Of a stretch of 64,000 nucleotides of DNA, positions 1 to 12,153 are shown piece after piece. This stretch comes from Cladosporium sp. IMV 00045. Taxonomy: Eukaryota > Ascomycota > Dothideomycetes > Cladosporiales > Cladosporiaceae. The stretch is from assembly GCA_001931905.2 (NCBI GenBank), contig MSJI02000167.1:1-64000 (forward strand). The letters are read 5' to 3'. The notes beneath the pieces were generated by a model. The model saw only the letters and a program-made list of their open reading frames with translations. It searched no databases and had not been told where the DNA came from. Each line of letters begins with the position of its first letter. Position 1 is the first letter of the stretch. A program made the position numbers and the translations under genes.

Positions 1-1295
1 CCCTTGACCTGTTTCCGTAGCTCTTCAAGCTGAGATTGAGACTGCTCCACAAGCTCCCTCAACTCCCGTTTGCGCTCTTCTTGTACGTCGCGCAACGCAC
101 GCTGGAGGCCGTCCACGGTTGATCCTTGTGTTTCCGCTTCGTTCTTGACGCGCTCGAAAGCCTCTCGCTGGGTGCTCAATTGTTCATCCAGCTCTTGTGC
201 CCGCTCTTCCGCGCCTTCACGGCGTGAGCGCTCCTCGGTCGCAAGAATTTCCCAGTCCTGCATGGCTTGTCGCGCTACCTCGTACTCTTCACGTACATAT
301 GCCTCTCGTGAGATCAACTCGTCACGCTCTTTCACCCAATTAGATGTAGAAACATTCGTCCGTGATCGGAGGGTCTCGATTTCCGAAGCTTGCGATTCGA
401 TTTGACCTTTCAACTCTTCCACAGAAGACTTCAGTCCCTCTTTCTCTTCGTTTGTGGTGGACTGTTCCTGTTCAAGTTCTTCAATCCGTCCTCTTGCCGT
501 CTCGAGCTCTTCGGCATCTGCTTTGAGACGTTCGCCCAATTGTGACCGGATGGTGTTGACCTTGCTCATCAGGTCGCGATATCGTGTTTCAGCATCCTCT
601 TTCTCCTCCTGTGTTTTTTCGAGCTCTTTCTGTACATCCGAGATCTCTTCCGTGTGCTTCGCTTGTAGCTGTTCAAGGGACTCTCGCAGTTGGGTGACCT
701 CGGCACGCAAGCTGTCTCGCTCCTGTTGCATAGCGTCTAGCCGCGTTGTCGCATCTGCGTCGCTTGTGGTGTCCTGATCAGATGGTGTTTCAGTCTTCGA
801 CATACTGCTCGGGGCGCTTCGCATGTCCTGTAGCTCGTCCTGATCTGCCTGCGCGCCATTCTGAGCCGGCTGCTCATTGGGCGGTTTCGCAGGACTCGAT
901 GGTTCTGGTGGTGACGAGGGCATGTGCAAGGTGTCCTCGCTCTTCAATTGCTCTTGCCTCGAAGTCTTCTGCCTGTAATTAGCGACGATCGTGTTATCGA
1001 AGTGCTATCGCGTACCGCTGTTGTATCGGGAGCTTCATCTTCGTCGTCCTCGTCATCCTCCCCGCCCGCAGGTTGATCTTTGACACCATTGACATCAGAA
1101 GGATCTTCTCCAGCACCAGACTTGCCATTTGCCTTCTTCTTGTTATTCTTTTTCTTTTTCTTCGCCGCTACAGATGCGCCGCGTCAGCCGAGTGGTTTGG
1201 ATTGGAGGATTGGCAGGGCCGCAAGAGCACTGAACAGGATAGGATATGGTCTTACCCGATTTGCTTATCGAATCCGAGGCATTTGTAGCGGACAT
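1..1295 (-). CDS. Golgin-like coiled-coil protein, 5' part (runs off the left edge)
   Basis: Three exons read on the minus strand: 1256-1295, 1016-1167 and 968 down to base 1, where the gene leaves the window. The start codon at 1295 is followed by a short Ser/Asn segment. A Lys/Asn-rich basic stretch comes next, then an acidic Asp/Glu run, a Pro/Ser/Gln-rich linker and a long heptad-type coiled coil rich in Glu, Gln, Arg and Leu. Introns are 88 and 47 nt with GT..AG ends. Coiled-coil organisation after a basic N-terminus, with a segment resembling NWVKERDEL, fits the fungal RUD3 / 'M protein repeat' golgins, which tether vesicles at the cis-Golgi. The diagnostic C-terminal GRAB/GRIP-like region lies outside the window, so the family call is inference. 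Other long coiled-coil proteins remain possible. Confidence 0.6.
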
Positions 1296-1543
1296 TTTTG
1301 GCATACAAAAGGAGAGTTACTTAAAGACAACGATCTGGCGACATAGGGTGTATACAATCTGGCATCTTCCGCCTGAGGCAGCCTCTACGCTAGCGAAGCT
1401 TAAAGCGGAGAGCAAGTATCACACAAGACAACAGCAGCATTGTAACGTATCCTCATCACAGATCTCAGAGAGTGGAGACAAGCTACAAAGATACACACAT
1501 CTACAGGGATCATACCATGCCATTTGCCTCCAGCCCGCGTGTC

Positions 1544-2689
1544 TCAGGCTTCCTGCATGAGAGACAAGAGATCATTCGACGCGACGAACTCCTCCCACGT
1601 CTTGAGGTGTAGTCCGGGAAGCTTCGCTCCGTATCAGCACAGTTTCATTAGAATATCTCCATCAATCGGACGCTCTTACCTGGCTCGCTTGAACGAAATC
1701 CGGATGGTCATAGATCATACCACATCCTTCGAAGATCATCAGCTGCTCGGTAAAGTCCAAAGCAGTGACCGCTCCCATTTTCGCCTCCAACTTCTCGCGG
1801 AATTGGTTTTCGGGTACCTTCTCATAGCGCACGGGAATGTTGTAGGCTGCGGCATCATTAGGCATGCGTTGCGTATCATCAGGACATCCAGAGCAACCAC
1901 TCACCTTGGGCAAGAATCTGGAGCTTTTCCAACTCGCCAATGGACTGTGCATTGAACGCAACTGTACGCTTGTGAAAGTCGTCACCGCGCTCGATCAAGT
2001 ACTTTACCAGCTTGCCGGTGTCTGAAATGGCCGAGTTTGGGAGCGGGGTCTGACCCTCCAAGCAGAATGAACGCACGTAAGTCCCATCCGCTTGCTGTAA
2101 GACTCATCAGTATTTGAGAGAGTCTTGACCTCGGCGATGATGACCTGCAACTCACTTTCACAGGCAGATAGACGCTTGGGTTGGTCACGCAGTTCTCGAA
2201 GTAGTTTGGAAACAGTATTTCGATCGTCTTCGCCCACAGAGCCGGCTTTTGTGTCCGCAGATACTCTGTCAGAGCTGCCTTACTTTGCCAGTGAAAGATG
2301 TTGGCATACTTCCCTTCCGACAAGGCTTTCCCATCAGGCAGGGATGCCCAGACAAAATGCTGTAGCTGAGGCAGGGCCTCTGCTATGTTTGCGATCGATA
2401 TCGCTTGTTTGAGCTCAGTATCGGCGGACATGCTCTGCCAGAAGTCTGTCATGGCATAGATGACATGGGCACCTTCAAAAGCATGCTCCAGACTTTCCGA
2501 ATCGTCCAGATTGGCTTGAACGACATCGACGCCCTGCGATGCCAATGCTCTGCTCTTGACAGACTGGGTGTTTCTTGTCAGGCCGTGAATGTGGTACTTT
2601 GAGGGCTCCCTGAGGAGCTCCTGGACGACAGAGCCTCCCTGTTGGCCGGTTGCGCCGAGAACAACGACATTCTTCTGGACTGGGGCCAT
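1544..2689 (-). CDS. NmrA-like NAD(P)-binding oxidoreductase/regulator
   Basis: Exons are 2156-2689, 1905-2094, 1680-1846 and 1544-1621, giving 322 residues; the introns are 61, 58 and 58 nt. The N-terminus holds the Rossmann glycine motif (VVVLGATGQQGGSV, about residues 7-20). The typical NmrA-type segments follow: a TDFW-like motif near residue 92 and HFVWASLPDG near residue 120. NmrA-like proteins are atypical short-chain dehydrogenases that bind NAD(P); some sense redox state and control nitrogen metabolite repression, others are enzymes. A longer upstream reading exists, but the start at 2689 is the first to put the glycine motif at the usual distance from the N-terminus. It is divergent from an FAD monooxygenase across a 746-bp shared upstream region, which suggests co-regulation. 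No frame damage is seen. Confidence 0.85.
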
Positions 2690-3435
2690 TGATTGGGTAA
2701 TCGTGAGTTTTGAGTTGCTTGTTTTGCCAGCGTGATCAGATTCGAATACGCGAGAAGAAAGGTCACACGACGACTTTATATGTGAAATTATAGAAATACA
2801 ATGCAACTCGCGGGGTTGCTCGTAATTGATTATCAGGAAAGTACGTCGTCGAGTTGAGCAGCAGCGGAATGAGTGCGTCGACGACCCACGATCTTAGCAA
2901 TTAATGGCGACAAGCGTGCGCATTGATGCAGGGAGATCGGATCACGGATCTACGCAAATACCAGTGCCTCACGCCCGAAAACTGCCAGCACGCACCGACT
3001 TCTGCTCTCGCAAATGCGCAATCATGCTTGCGTGCTCTAGGCCAAATGGTCAAAAGCTCTTGTGCCATCAACCTGTCAATTGTTGCAGTGGATGTAAGGA
3101 TCTAGTTTGGACATTCGGGGTTTGATGAAGTCCCGAAGAGCATTTAGACTTTCAAAGTCGCCAAATCCGGAGCGGTAGAGCGAGCTGCAACAACGCCGAT
3201 TGCTTGCAACGTCAGAACACTTTACAACTCAACTTGGCACCAAGAATCATTCTCAATCAGCGAAACTGCGTGAATCGCCGTCCTGCGCCCGAAAGCACAT
3301 TCCTCAGCCACCGTGTTGACTCCAACCGCAAGGCTATATAAGAAGCATGAAAAATCCAACTTGCAAGCGAAATGATCAATACATCAACTTGACAAGCAAC
3401 AAAACCGGACGAACCATTGAACATACAAAGCAAAC
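2690..3435. promoter_or_regulatory. Shared divergent promoter region, NmrA-like gene / FAD monooxygenase
   Basis: No coding frame with family resemblance is seen in these 746 bp between two divergent starts. A TATA-like TATATAAG lies at 3335-3342, about 95 bp upstream of the monooxygenase start. No operator could be assigned. Confidence 0.6.
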
Positions 3436-4821
3436 ATGTCTCTCAAGCTCAAAATCATTGTCTGTGGCGCTGGTATAGCCGGGTTGTGCACCGGCATTGC
3501 ATTAGCAAAGCAGGGCCATCAGGTTATCATACTCGAGCGAGCTCTTGAACTGTCGCCTGCTGGAGCCGGAATCCACCTTCCACCAAATGCTACCTTACTC
3601 CTTAAACAATGGGGCATCTTAGAAAAACTCGCCAGTAAAGCTGTTGTACCTGCAGGATTCATCTTCAGGCGCTATGCGGATAGCTTGGTTTTGGCCAAAT
3701 CTGGCGGCAGGAAACCGCAAGAGGTTCCTAAGTCGCCGTGAGTTTCTTTTCAAGATAGACCTCTAACAGAAGTTAATCGATTCTCTAGGTACCTGTCGAT
3801 CAAGCGCGCCGACTACCAGCAAATCTTACACGAGGCTGCAATTGAAGCAGGCTGTGACCTCCGCTTAGGTCAAAAGGTGTCAGGCATCGATGAAGATGCA
3901 CCGGGCGTGGAACTAGACGGTGGCGATATTATTCATGGAGACCTCGTGGTGATAGCTGATGGTGAGTTCTAACGTATACCGTTTGCCTATGACCTAGACT
4001 TACCGTAGATTGCAGGCATCAAGTCAACTCTTCGGCAAAAGATCATTCCCGAAGAAGATGTCGCGGCTCTTTCGCAGCCGTTATCAACGTATCGAGCTTG
4101 GGCACCAATGGAAGAGCTCAAAATAGACCTTAACGTAGCTGGAATCCTCCATGAGCCAGCAACAAATGTATGGCTCGGCCCGGGTCGACACATGATCGTT
4201 TATCCAGCAGAAGGAGGCAACATCTTAGCGATCAACGGCACCTACCCCTCGCGCAACAACGGTGCAGGCGACTGGAACCATCCAGCAAGCGTGGAAGAAA
4301 TTCAGACCCGGTTTCACGACTTCGACCCAGTTGCCAAGAGTATCTTATCGAAAGCGAGGGATTGCAAATCATGGGCTCTGGCGGAAGTTCCACGGCTCCC
4401 CAGATGGAGATCAAAGTCTGGCAAAGTCGTCTTGATCGGAGACGCCGCGCACGGCATGTTGCAGTTTCTAGCTCAGGGTGCGGCTATGGCCACCGAAGAT
4501 GCCGGTGCTCTTGCCGAGTGCATTAAAAGTGCGAGCACCGCCGAGCAAATACCACGCGCCATGTACTTCTATGAGAGAAGTCGGAAGTGGAGATGCGAGA
4601 AGGTGCAAGCGCAGGCGAGACGAAATGGGGAGTTTATTCATATGCCAGACGGGGAAGAGCAGGAACATAGGGACAGGAAACTCGCGGGCAAATCACTGCC
4701 TAGCGATCAAGAGGTGGATTGCGGTCCGCTCATGGATCCGAAGTTTACCTCCTGGCTGTACGGGCATGATACCGTCGAGCACGCTAGACGGGTCTTGTCT
4801 GATCAAGCCTCAAGGAATTGA
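3436..4821 (+). CDS. FAD-dependent aromatic monooxygenase (salicylate hydroxylase-like)
   Basis: Exons 3436-3737, 3789-3961 and 4016-4821 join to 426 residues, the usual length of class A flavoprotein monooxygenases. The N-terminal FAD Rossmann motif GAGIAGL lies near residue 10 and is followed by an acidic end of strand 2 (ILER). The second FAD/NADPH motif reads GDAAH and is followed by the expected Gln-Gly-Ala-rich helix (QGAAMATEDA). Enzymes of this family hydroxylate aromatic acids with NAD(P)H and O2, and are used in aromatic catabolism or in secondary metabolism. The substrate cannot be told from sequence. Introns are 51 and 54 nt with GTGAGT donors. The position opposite the NmrA-like gene hints at a small redox-related gene pair. 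All exons are intact. Confidence 0.9.
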
Positions 4822-5070
4822 TTGACTGAATCAATGCTGTACAAAGCGCGGTGGTTGTTTCAGAATTCATTGCATGGTATATTACTCGTCTTCTTCCGCC
4901 TCGCATGCATAAATGCCAAAATTTAGGCGTATAGAAATACCAAAACAGAGCCCTTGCCCGAAACGATCACAAGCAAGCATACCTCCCGGTGAGAAAAATC
5001 GGAAGGAAATAAAACAAACCCCATCAGCGATTCGCAAATAATACCAACCAATGGAGAGAGATCATCGTTC

Positions 5071-7288
5071 TCAACGACCCCAAGCAAACTGGTTTGCCCC
5101 ATCAAGAGCAAGCAAAGCGAAGTGACCACCAGCCACAGGTCTCGCCTTGTAGATGTCCCAACTGCCGACTTCGTGGCCATTCCCATTGCCGTCAGCTTGA
5201 TTCGCGGTGTAGAACCTGTCTCCAAACGGGACATGATTTTTGCCATTCGTCATGTAAGCGTGGACGTCGTTGACGAACATGTCACGCACACGCTCATTTT
5301 CGACACCCGGTGCCACGGCGGAAGCTGCAGCGAAGATCATCCAATCCGTCTTGGTCCAGACGTCTCTGCTGTCGAGTGGCACACCAGCCTCGCGTCGGAC
5401 GGACGGATAGAAATCGGTCTGCATCCTGTAGGCCTCGACGGGGAAGGTGTTGAGCTCAAGCAAGATGTCCAGGTAGAGGTTGAATTGCAGAGCCCAAGAC
5501 TTGTCATCATTCAGGAACATAGTGAAATGCGTGCGCTCAGGATCGGTCCCCACCGACTGATTGTACAGCGTATCCGCGAAATGCTTGCCGGCGGCAGAGT
5601 ATTCAGCTTGGTCGGTCATGACTCCATATGCGTTGAGTCCGATCGCTGATTTCACCGCGAGACCAGTCTGGTTGGCAGAGACACCGGCACCATCGTCGGT
5701 CGAGAACTGCCTTGCAGTGTAAAGACCGTTGTTCACGAGGTAGTCGGCGTAAGTCTTCAAAATTCCGGAGAACTGCTCTTTGTATGAGGTGTCACCAGAA
5801 GCACGCTCATACATATACATGAGAGCAAGAAGATTGCCGCTTTCCTCAACGGGCATTTCCTCGGCCTTACCATCATCATGACCGGTGGCATTCGGGTAGT
5901 TTTTACCCATGTCATGGATGGTGTAGTCGTGAGGCCAGGCGCCGGAGTCAAGGTAGTGCAGGACCGGGTGCAGCAGTAGGCGTATATAATCAGGCGCCAG
6001 AACGTAGAAAATGGGCGCCATCGGCATGATGACATCGACGGTATTGACATTGCCGTTGCTGCTTGACCGTCAGTATTTGTACTCTGAGTGAGTGTAGAAA
6101 CAGCAAACACAAACCTTGAGATTTCTTTGACAAATGCTAGAACGCTATTTGTGTCCAAGCTATCGGACGGGATCGTGAGCTCCATGGTGCCAAACACCTG
6201 TCGTGTGGACAAAGCCAGGATGTTGCTGTGGTTGGCGCCACCTGTTTTCACCCCTGCAATGAATGCGTCCAGACTGCGTGACTCTTCGTCTGCTGCATGC
6301 AGGTCATCAAGAGCGTGCATACAGCCGCAACCGGTGTCCTCGCAGATAGCCTGAAAGTAGTTTGAGCGGTCATTTCCAAGATAAACCACAGACTCGTTAC
6401 GGACATGACCAATGACAAACGTGACATTGCTGGTGCCCTCCAGAGGGCCAAAGTCATGGCTGAAAGCGATCACGCTGCCGGGACGGAGATCTTTGTCGTC
6501 ATCAAGTCTTCCATTGGCTGCAAAAGAGTCCCGCACAGTCTCACTGATGCCGATGGTTTTGCTGAGCTTGGAAGCGTTCTCCCTAGTGCAGTATACCGCG
6601 GTACCCCAGAGAGCCATCTCGACACTTTCCGTGAACCTGTCCGATCCCACAGGACTGAATGTACTGACATGTGCCTCGCGGGATCCCAAGAATGAGGAAT
6701 CCAGCTGAACATCCACACCAAATTGACCGAGCCAAGAGTTGTCAATGTCGGAGTAGACTTGTACACTGGGAGTCTCAGAGCTTCTACTTCTCGTGGATAC
6801 CGTGAGGTAGCTGTACGGCATGCTTTGTCGGCTGTAGTTGTGTGGCGAGACGGGAGAGAAGAAGTCAAGAACAAACTCGACTTGCTCGACGGCGAGTGTG
6901 AATGTTGTATGGGTCGCGGTGAAGTCGGCCGATGTGAGATTACCAGGCTGAATGCGATGACCCGGCCGCGGGACACCGAAGAGACTGTAGGATTGACCAT
7001 CAATACGCGCAATCACTGACCAGGTGAGCTGCTGGCCGTTCCAGAACTGAGCTACAGAGAACGGCAGGCTGGCGACTTCGTTTCCTGGGAGCCATGCTAC
7101 AAAGGAGGTCACCTAGGGTCTATACTGGCATCTGAGAATGACTTACCTGAAAGATAGGGGTTGCGGACTGCGAGAGGATAGGACGGCGGCAAGACTGGAG
7201 TGAAGAAGGCTTGCGCAGCGGTCGAGTCGATGAGGAAAACGAGTGCACAGAGCACAGAGGCGAGGACGCGGGCGATAAGACTCGCCAT
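5071..7288 (-). CDS. Secreted glutaminase A-like protein (DUF4965/5127/1793 type)
   Basis: Exons 7147-7288, 6115-7096 and 5071-6061 give 704 residues; the introns are 50 and 53 nt. The N-terminus is a clear signal peptide (MASLIARVLASVLCALVFL.., cleavage probably near residue 25). The order of recognisable segments is that of Aspergillus GtaA-type glutaminases. It runs from the N-terminal PPSYPLAVRNPYLSAWLPG region, through a central segment rich in Asn-X-Ser/Thr sites, to a C-terminal alpha/alpha-barrel. That barrel contains MPMAPIFYVLAPDYIRLLL, EEMPVEESGN and WTKTDWMIFAAA. Known members are extracellular enzymes that hydrolyse L-glutamine to glutamate and ammonia; many related proteins are untested, so activity is inference. 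The gene starts just after a short AT-rich leader, and no frame defect is seen. Confidence 0.88.
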
Positions 7289-8330
7289 CGTGAACTGGTT
7301 GAACGATGCTGGATATCAAGACCACTTTGAGTTAAACGAAGGACGAGCTTGCTTTGTGATGTTGAGAGACCTATGCTGGTTGACAAGGAGAGCTTGCGAT
7401 TTATAGGAATAACAACCTACCTGCATTCACAGCTAGACAAAAGGCCCCATGACTTGTTCGCCAAAGAAGCTCTCATTGCATAGCAGCGGCTTAAGAAAGG
7501 TGTCATTGACCTTTGCCTTGTTAAGGATATAACTTCATGGTGCCGTAAAGTAACAGTAGTCAAAACATTAATAAGATCCTTGGTCACATGCTGATAAGAG
7601 TGAAGGCCTTCAGACAATGCCGTTTGGAGCCTTTTCCACACGTCGTTTCAAGAGATGAATTTTCGGCGCAAGAGGTGAACAAGACAAATGACAGAAGTGC
7701 GGATCGCAACCTGGCTTCAAGATATGGCGCTTGCGTATCCGACTGAGTTAATCAGCATTCTTCCGGATCTCTCTGATGATATTGCTGATGTAAGAGAACC
7801 GGAGCATCAATATCTTGCCAACTCGTAGATTTCCGGAGACTAGTTGCGTGGCTCGTAACGACGATCATATGATGGTGGCCACGGTCCGGAAGTGAACTTC
7901 TCATTCATCCTCCGGGTGCTGAAGGAGTTTGTCAAACTCGAAGCAGCCGACTGCTCATCCGTGCGGCAGAAGGCAAACAGGACATCGAACCAACCCACGG
8001 GTGACATTTCTGCAAGAAAGATCATTTGAAATGCCGTAAAAAGTCCCTGATGATATTCCGTGATGAGGTTGTCAGAAACAAGATGATGCAGAGGTCAAAA
8101 GAGTGAAGCGAGGCATCCGACTCTTGGCACCGTGCCGTCTCCACCAAGAGATCGACCACCATTCTCCTTGATGCAACCCCTCTTACACATCAGCCGGCAT
8201 CCCACGGAAAGTCGGAGCTGATTGTGAATAAGCAACGAAGTCCGAAGACTTCTGACTGCGCGATGTTTATGTTCATATCTTCTACCAAAGACAAAGTGAC
8301 TTGGCCCAGGTATCAAGTTGTTAGCTCAAC
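7289..8330. other. Intergenic region between divergent glutaminase-like and amidohydrolase genes
   Basis: This 1.04-kb stretch serves as the upstream region of both neighbours. Several frames of 60-75 codons occur, including one on the minus strand at 7840-8025 with a Pro/Tyr/Arg-rich end. None resembles a family I know. I see no RNA gene or repeat here. Confidence 0.5.
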
Positions 8331-9938
8331 GTGAACATGACTTCTTCGACAGATCCAAAACCAGGCGACAATGGAACTGCCTACATCAATGGACGTATCT
8401 ATACTGTCAACCGTCAACATCCATGGGCTGAAGCGCTTACGGTATCTTCCGACGGGCTCTTCACAGCTGTCGGGAGCAACGATGAAATTCAGAGCAAGGC
8501 GAGAGAAGACAACCTCATCATTTGTGACCTCCAGGGTCGGTTTATCATGCCCGGCATTCACGACGCCCATGTCCACATGCTGGTTTCCGGAATAGCGCTC
8601 ACTTCCAACGTACATCTATCCGAGCAAGGGCTCACCAACGACAACGTGTCCGAAGAGCTTCGCAAAGGCAGTTGCGCGTGCAAGTATGCCAACGTCAACG
8701 AAGACTGGCTCATGGCCAACACGTACATGATCGAAGACTTCGATCGGAAAGCTCTAGACAGCGATTTCCCTGACACGCCAGTCCTAATCCGCGGCGGCGC
8801 CGGGCACAGTGCTTTCTTGAATAGCACTGCCCTCAAACGAGCGGGTTATGATGTGAAAGCCGAGCCGGAAGCACAGGGAACCTTTTACGCGCAAGATTCT
8901 GATGGGTGTCTGACAGGCGAGGTGGCTGAGAACGGCTTGAACAAAGTAATGATTTCTCTCCCACAGCCGGGCTTGAAACATGTCAAGCGAGTACTCGGTG
9001 CAGCGCAACAGAAGTTACACGCTGCCGGCGTGACATCTTGTCAAGAAGCTTCTGCAAATTCCCTCTTTCTACAGGGATTACAAGCTCTGGAGTCGACGAA
9101 CTTGCTCAAGCTCGAAATATTCCCTCATATCGTGTATGCCCCTGACTGGATTGGTGAAGAGAACGCCTCAAGCCTGCATTCCCTGATCGACCGTGCGGAG
9201 AGTTTTAGATCCTCCCATGTCGACACCCGCTTCGTCAAGATCATACTCGATGGAGTACCTCTAGCGCCATACTGGACGCACGCTGCTCTCAAACCGGAAG
9301 ATGGCAAGGTTGACGAGTCGAAGCTTCTCATGCTCAACGTAGCTGAGGCTGTCAAGAAGTACGACGAGCGGGGCATATCCATGAAGATTCATTGCACGGG
9401 GACTGGCGCGACTCGAACTGTTCTCGATGCATATGCCGCTGCCCGGGAGAGCAACCCGGAAGGTCCGCGGCATGAGATCGCGCATTGCAGTGGCGTACAC
9501 GACCATGATTACCAGCGCTTCAAAGAGTTGAACGTCACAGCCGAAATGTCACCTGCCTTCTTCTTTGACCACCCTATCACGCATGCCAACAAAGGCTTGA
9601 TGAACTGGGATTTCGCCAAAATGCTCGCATCAGACGCGCACATGACGATTGGAAGTGATTGGGGGGCAGGCCCATCGCCAGATCTACTACCATGCTTGGA
9701 TAGCACTGTAGAGATCTTAGGCCAGGGTGATAGGCAGAGAGGAGGTGAGATCATGTGCCGGATACTCACAATGGCCGGTGCAGAGGCTGTAGGAAGAGAG
9801 AAAGACCTTGGTAGCATTGAGGTTGGGAAAAGGGCCAATTTCATTGCTGTCGATCAGGACCTGAGTCAAGGCGAACTCAAAGGTGCAAGTGTATTGACGA
9901 CTTGGTTCGAAGGAGACATCGTGTACGAGAAGGAGTGA
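8331..9938 (+). CDS. Amidohydrolase family 3 protein (YtcJ-like)
   Basis: This single-exon gene encodes 535 residues. An N-terminal strand segment with AYINGRIYTVNRQHPWAEAL is followed by the metal-binding HDAHVHM motif (about residue 78), where the family consensus is HxH. Later come KIILDGVP, HCTGTGA and HCSGVHDHDY, which supply further histidines, and the closing IGSDWGAGPSP with the conserved Asp. The C-terminus has the small beta-sandwich signature (GSIEVGKRANFIAVDQD). Such enzymes are metal-dependent hydrolases acting on amide or ester bonds, and in fungi are often encoded beside permeases. The next gene, convergent and about 110 bp away, encodes an MFS permease, which fits uptake plus hydrolysis of one compound; the substrate is unknown. 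Start 8331 is chosen as the longest frame; a second Met lies two codons on. Confidence 0.88.
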   Translation: MNMTSSTDPKPGDNGTAYINGRIYTVNRQHPWAEALTVSSDGLFTAVGSNDEIQSKAREDNLIICDLQGRFIMPGIHDAHVHMLVSGIALTSNVHLSEQGLTNDNVSEELRKGSCACKYANVNEDWLMANTYMIEDFDRKALDSDFPDTPVLIRGGAGHSAFLNSTALKRAGYDVKAEPEAQGTFYAQDSDGCLTGEVAENGLNKVMISLPQPGLKHVKRVLGAAQQKLHAAGVTSCQEASANSLFLQGLQALESTNLLKLEIFPHIVYAPDWIGEENASSLHSLIDRAESFRSSHVDTRFVKIILDGVPLAPYWTHAALKPEDGKVDESKLLMLNVAEAVKKYDERGISMKIHCTGTGATRTVLDAYAAARESNPEGPRHEIAHCSGVHDHDYQRFKELNVTAEMSPAFFFDHPITHANKGLMNWDFAKMLASDAHMTIGSDWGAGPSPDLLPCLDSTVEILGQGDRQRGGEIMCRILTMAGAEAVGREKDLGSIEVGKRANFIAVDQDLSQGELKGASVLTTWFEGDIVYEKE

Positions 9939-10051
9939 GTTGACAAAGGTTATTGTCGAAACGAAGCTAGCCACCGCTATCAATCTCTGATTTTGATTGC
10001 GCAGTGGTGTCATGTCATCTCCATATCGCGCTTCGCCCCGCGATTCTGTCA

Positions 10052-11693
10052 TCATCTCGCAAACCTGAAACGAGGGCTGTCATCACCGAGCGCTTGAATC
10101 TCTTCTTCACTCTTTCCTTCGACGAGATGATCTCTCTCCCCTGCCGCTCGTTTCTTGTTCTCCATCCCGAAGTAAAAGTAACACGACGTGTATAGCACGC
10201 AGCCTGTCGCGACCATGGCCATCGTCACTGCGTGGCCACGAACATAACGTGGACTTTCATCGGTGCTGTAAAGCTATGAGAAGGTCAGTCGGCCTGCACC
10301 GGGCGAAATAGCAATGGGCAATGTCGAGACTTACGAATGGTGCCATGATACCGGCGCAATTTCCGTAGGTCAACTGCAAGGCAGTGGCGGTCGTTCTCTT
10401 GCCATACCTCGGGCAATTTGTCGGAAGCCATGCAATAGGGATGCCAACAACAACGTAAAGACCCAGCGCGACCAGGAAACAGCCGCCGTAATGGGCGTTA
10501 GAGCCGCTGTCGGAGACGAGTATCGCATAGCCGACCACAGAGATCAGGCCAAACAAAACCACAACCGGTCCACGGGATTGACGCCAGTCGCTGTACCTGG
10601 CGACGATCATGTATGTAATAGCACCTAGTGCATAGCAAGGAATGGTCAGAACTTGCACCTCTGCGTTCGTTGCATCCGGCCTGATTCCTCGAATGATCGT
10701 TGGCAGAAACGTCGAATAGCCGTAGAGCATAGTGTCAACACAGAATAAGCCGGCGCAAAATGTGTGGACCTTCCAATCCGTCAATGCGCGCTTCACATCC
10801 TTCCACTCAAATGTCTCCGAGATGCCGGTCTGCCGGGCTCGTCGAATGAGCACTAACTCCCTTTCCTCATCGTTGAGGTAATACGCAGTATCCGGATCGT
10901 CGGCAAGGAAGAACCAGCAGATCACACCCAAGATAACGGTAGGTATACCTTCGATGATGAAGATCCAACGCCAGCCGCTCAAGCCTGCCAACCCGTCCAT
11001 GAAGCCAATTCCGTAGGCCAACAGTCCACCGAACGCCCCGGCTAGAGCGGATGAAACAAATAGATAGCCGATACGCAAAGCGAGTTCCCGTTTTGTGTAG
11101 AAGAAGGTGAGGTAAATTGCACAGCCCGGAAATAGGCCGCCTTCAACGAGCCCAAGAAGCAGACGGCATGCCAGCAGCGAGGCATAGTTGTGGCATAGTC
11201 CCATCAGCGTGGCAATCAGGCCCCAAGACACGGTGATGAACGAGATCCAGCGTGAGGGCGAGACGTAGTGCTTGAGGATGATGTTTGAAGGCACCTCGCT
11301 CAGCACATAGGTGACGAAGAGCAGCGAAACTGCCACTTGGAACTGATTCTTCCCCATGTTGAGGTCCTCTTCCAAACTGTAAAGTCTGGCATTGCCAATG
11401 TTGACTCTGCGATACTGTCAGCTGAGCTGGCAAAATTACGGCTGTCCACAGGAAAGGTATTTTTACCTGTCGAGGAATGACATGAGGTAGAGCAGCATCA
11501 TCATTGGGACGATGTAGCGATCGAGCTTTCGCACGAGCTGACGCTCTTTCTTCTTGTCGATGGCAGGAAGACCATCTTCATCTGACTCCACGGTCTTTGG
11601 CTCTTCCGAGGCTGGCATATTCATTGGATCCGCTGATGATGTGCGCAGCGACTTCTGGAGGCGCTGCGCGATGACTTTGAAAGAGGATGGCAT
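10052..11693 (-). CDS. MFS permease, anion:cation symporter (allantoate/nicotinate permease-like)
   Basis: Exons 11467-11693, 10335-11406 and 10052-10273 give 506 residues; the introns are 60 and 61 nt. A hydrophilic N-terminus of about 60 residues precedes twelve predicted membrane helices. Family signatures are visible: YLMSFLDRVNIGNARL at the end of helix 1, the LSEVPSNI motif in helix 2, RLLLGLVEGGLFPG in helix 4 and GWRWIFIIEG at the middle loop. The last exon restores the expected YVRGHAVTMAM segment, which supports the final splice. Relatives import carboxylates such as allantoate, nicotinate or pantothenate at the plasma membrane by proton symport. Specificity cannot be read from the sequence. 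It is convergent with the amidohydrolase gene. Confidence 0.9.
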
Positions 11694-12153
11694 CTCAGAG
11701 TGAGTGCGAGGTCTGCATATCAGACCTGTTTTAGCTCGTCGGGCTTATCATGTCAGCATCCCACGGTGGCCGGTGGCATTGTCCGTGCTGTGTCACGTCG
11801 TTGTGTCACCGTTTTTCTGAGTCGACGTTGGGATCGTGTTGTCTCCCCACGTTATTTTTTTCCACGGCCCGGCTTTCTGATTGGTCCAGCCCCAGTACCG
11901 AAGGCATATCGAGGGTCAAACGTTTACGAGGATGGCAAATGCATTGAATGACGACAATTTGTGACCGCAAGCAATAAGATTATCATGATTTCGTATAGAA
12001 AATCGTAAGTTCGAATCACTGATAGCTAGTGAATATAAACGACGAAGCTGGCAGCAGATATCTACACGCAATATGTTCCTACTTCTATTACTGTCATGAA
12101 ATGCTCCTCATGTCTGTCTATGATTTATATGTCTAATCCAAGATTGTGAACGT
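11694..12153. other. Intergenic region between two MFS permease genes
   Basis: These 460 bp form the upstream region of the permease starting at 11693 and the 3' flank of the next permease. The frames at 11700-11951 show no family resemblance. The part from 11960 to 12110 is AT-rich. Confidence 0.5.

Noticed and set aside
70..982. Open frames on the plus strand rich in Ser and Cys
   Set aside because: They are the antisense of the coiled-coil gene, whose minus-strand frame is continuous and has a natural composition.
7840..8025. Minus-strand frame of 61 codons in the 7.3-8.3 kb spacer
   Set aside because: Its composition is plausible, but there is no recognised family, no splice partner nearby and no second copy to compare.
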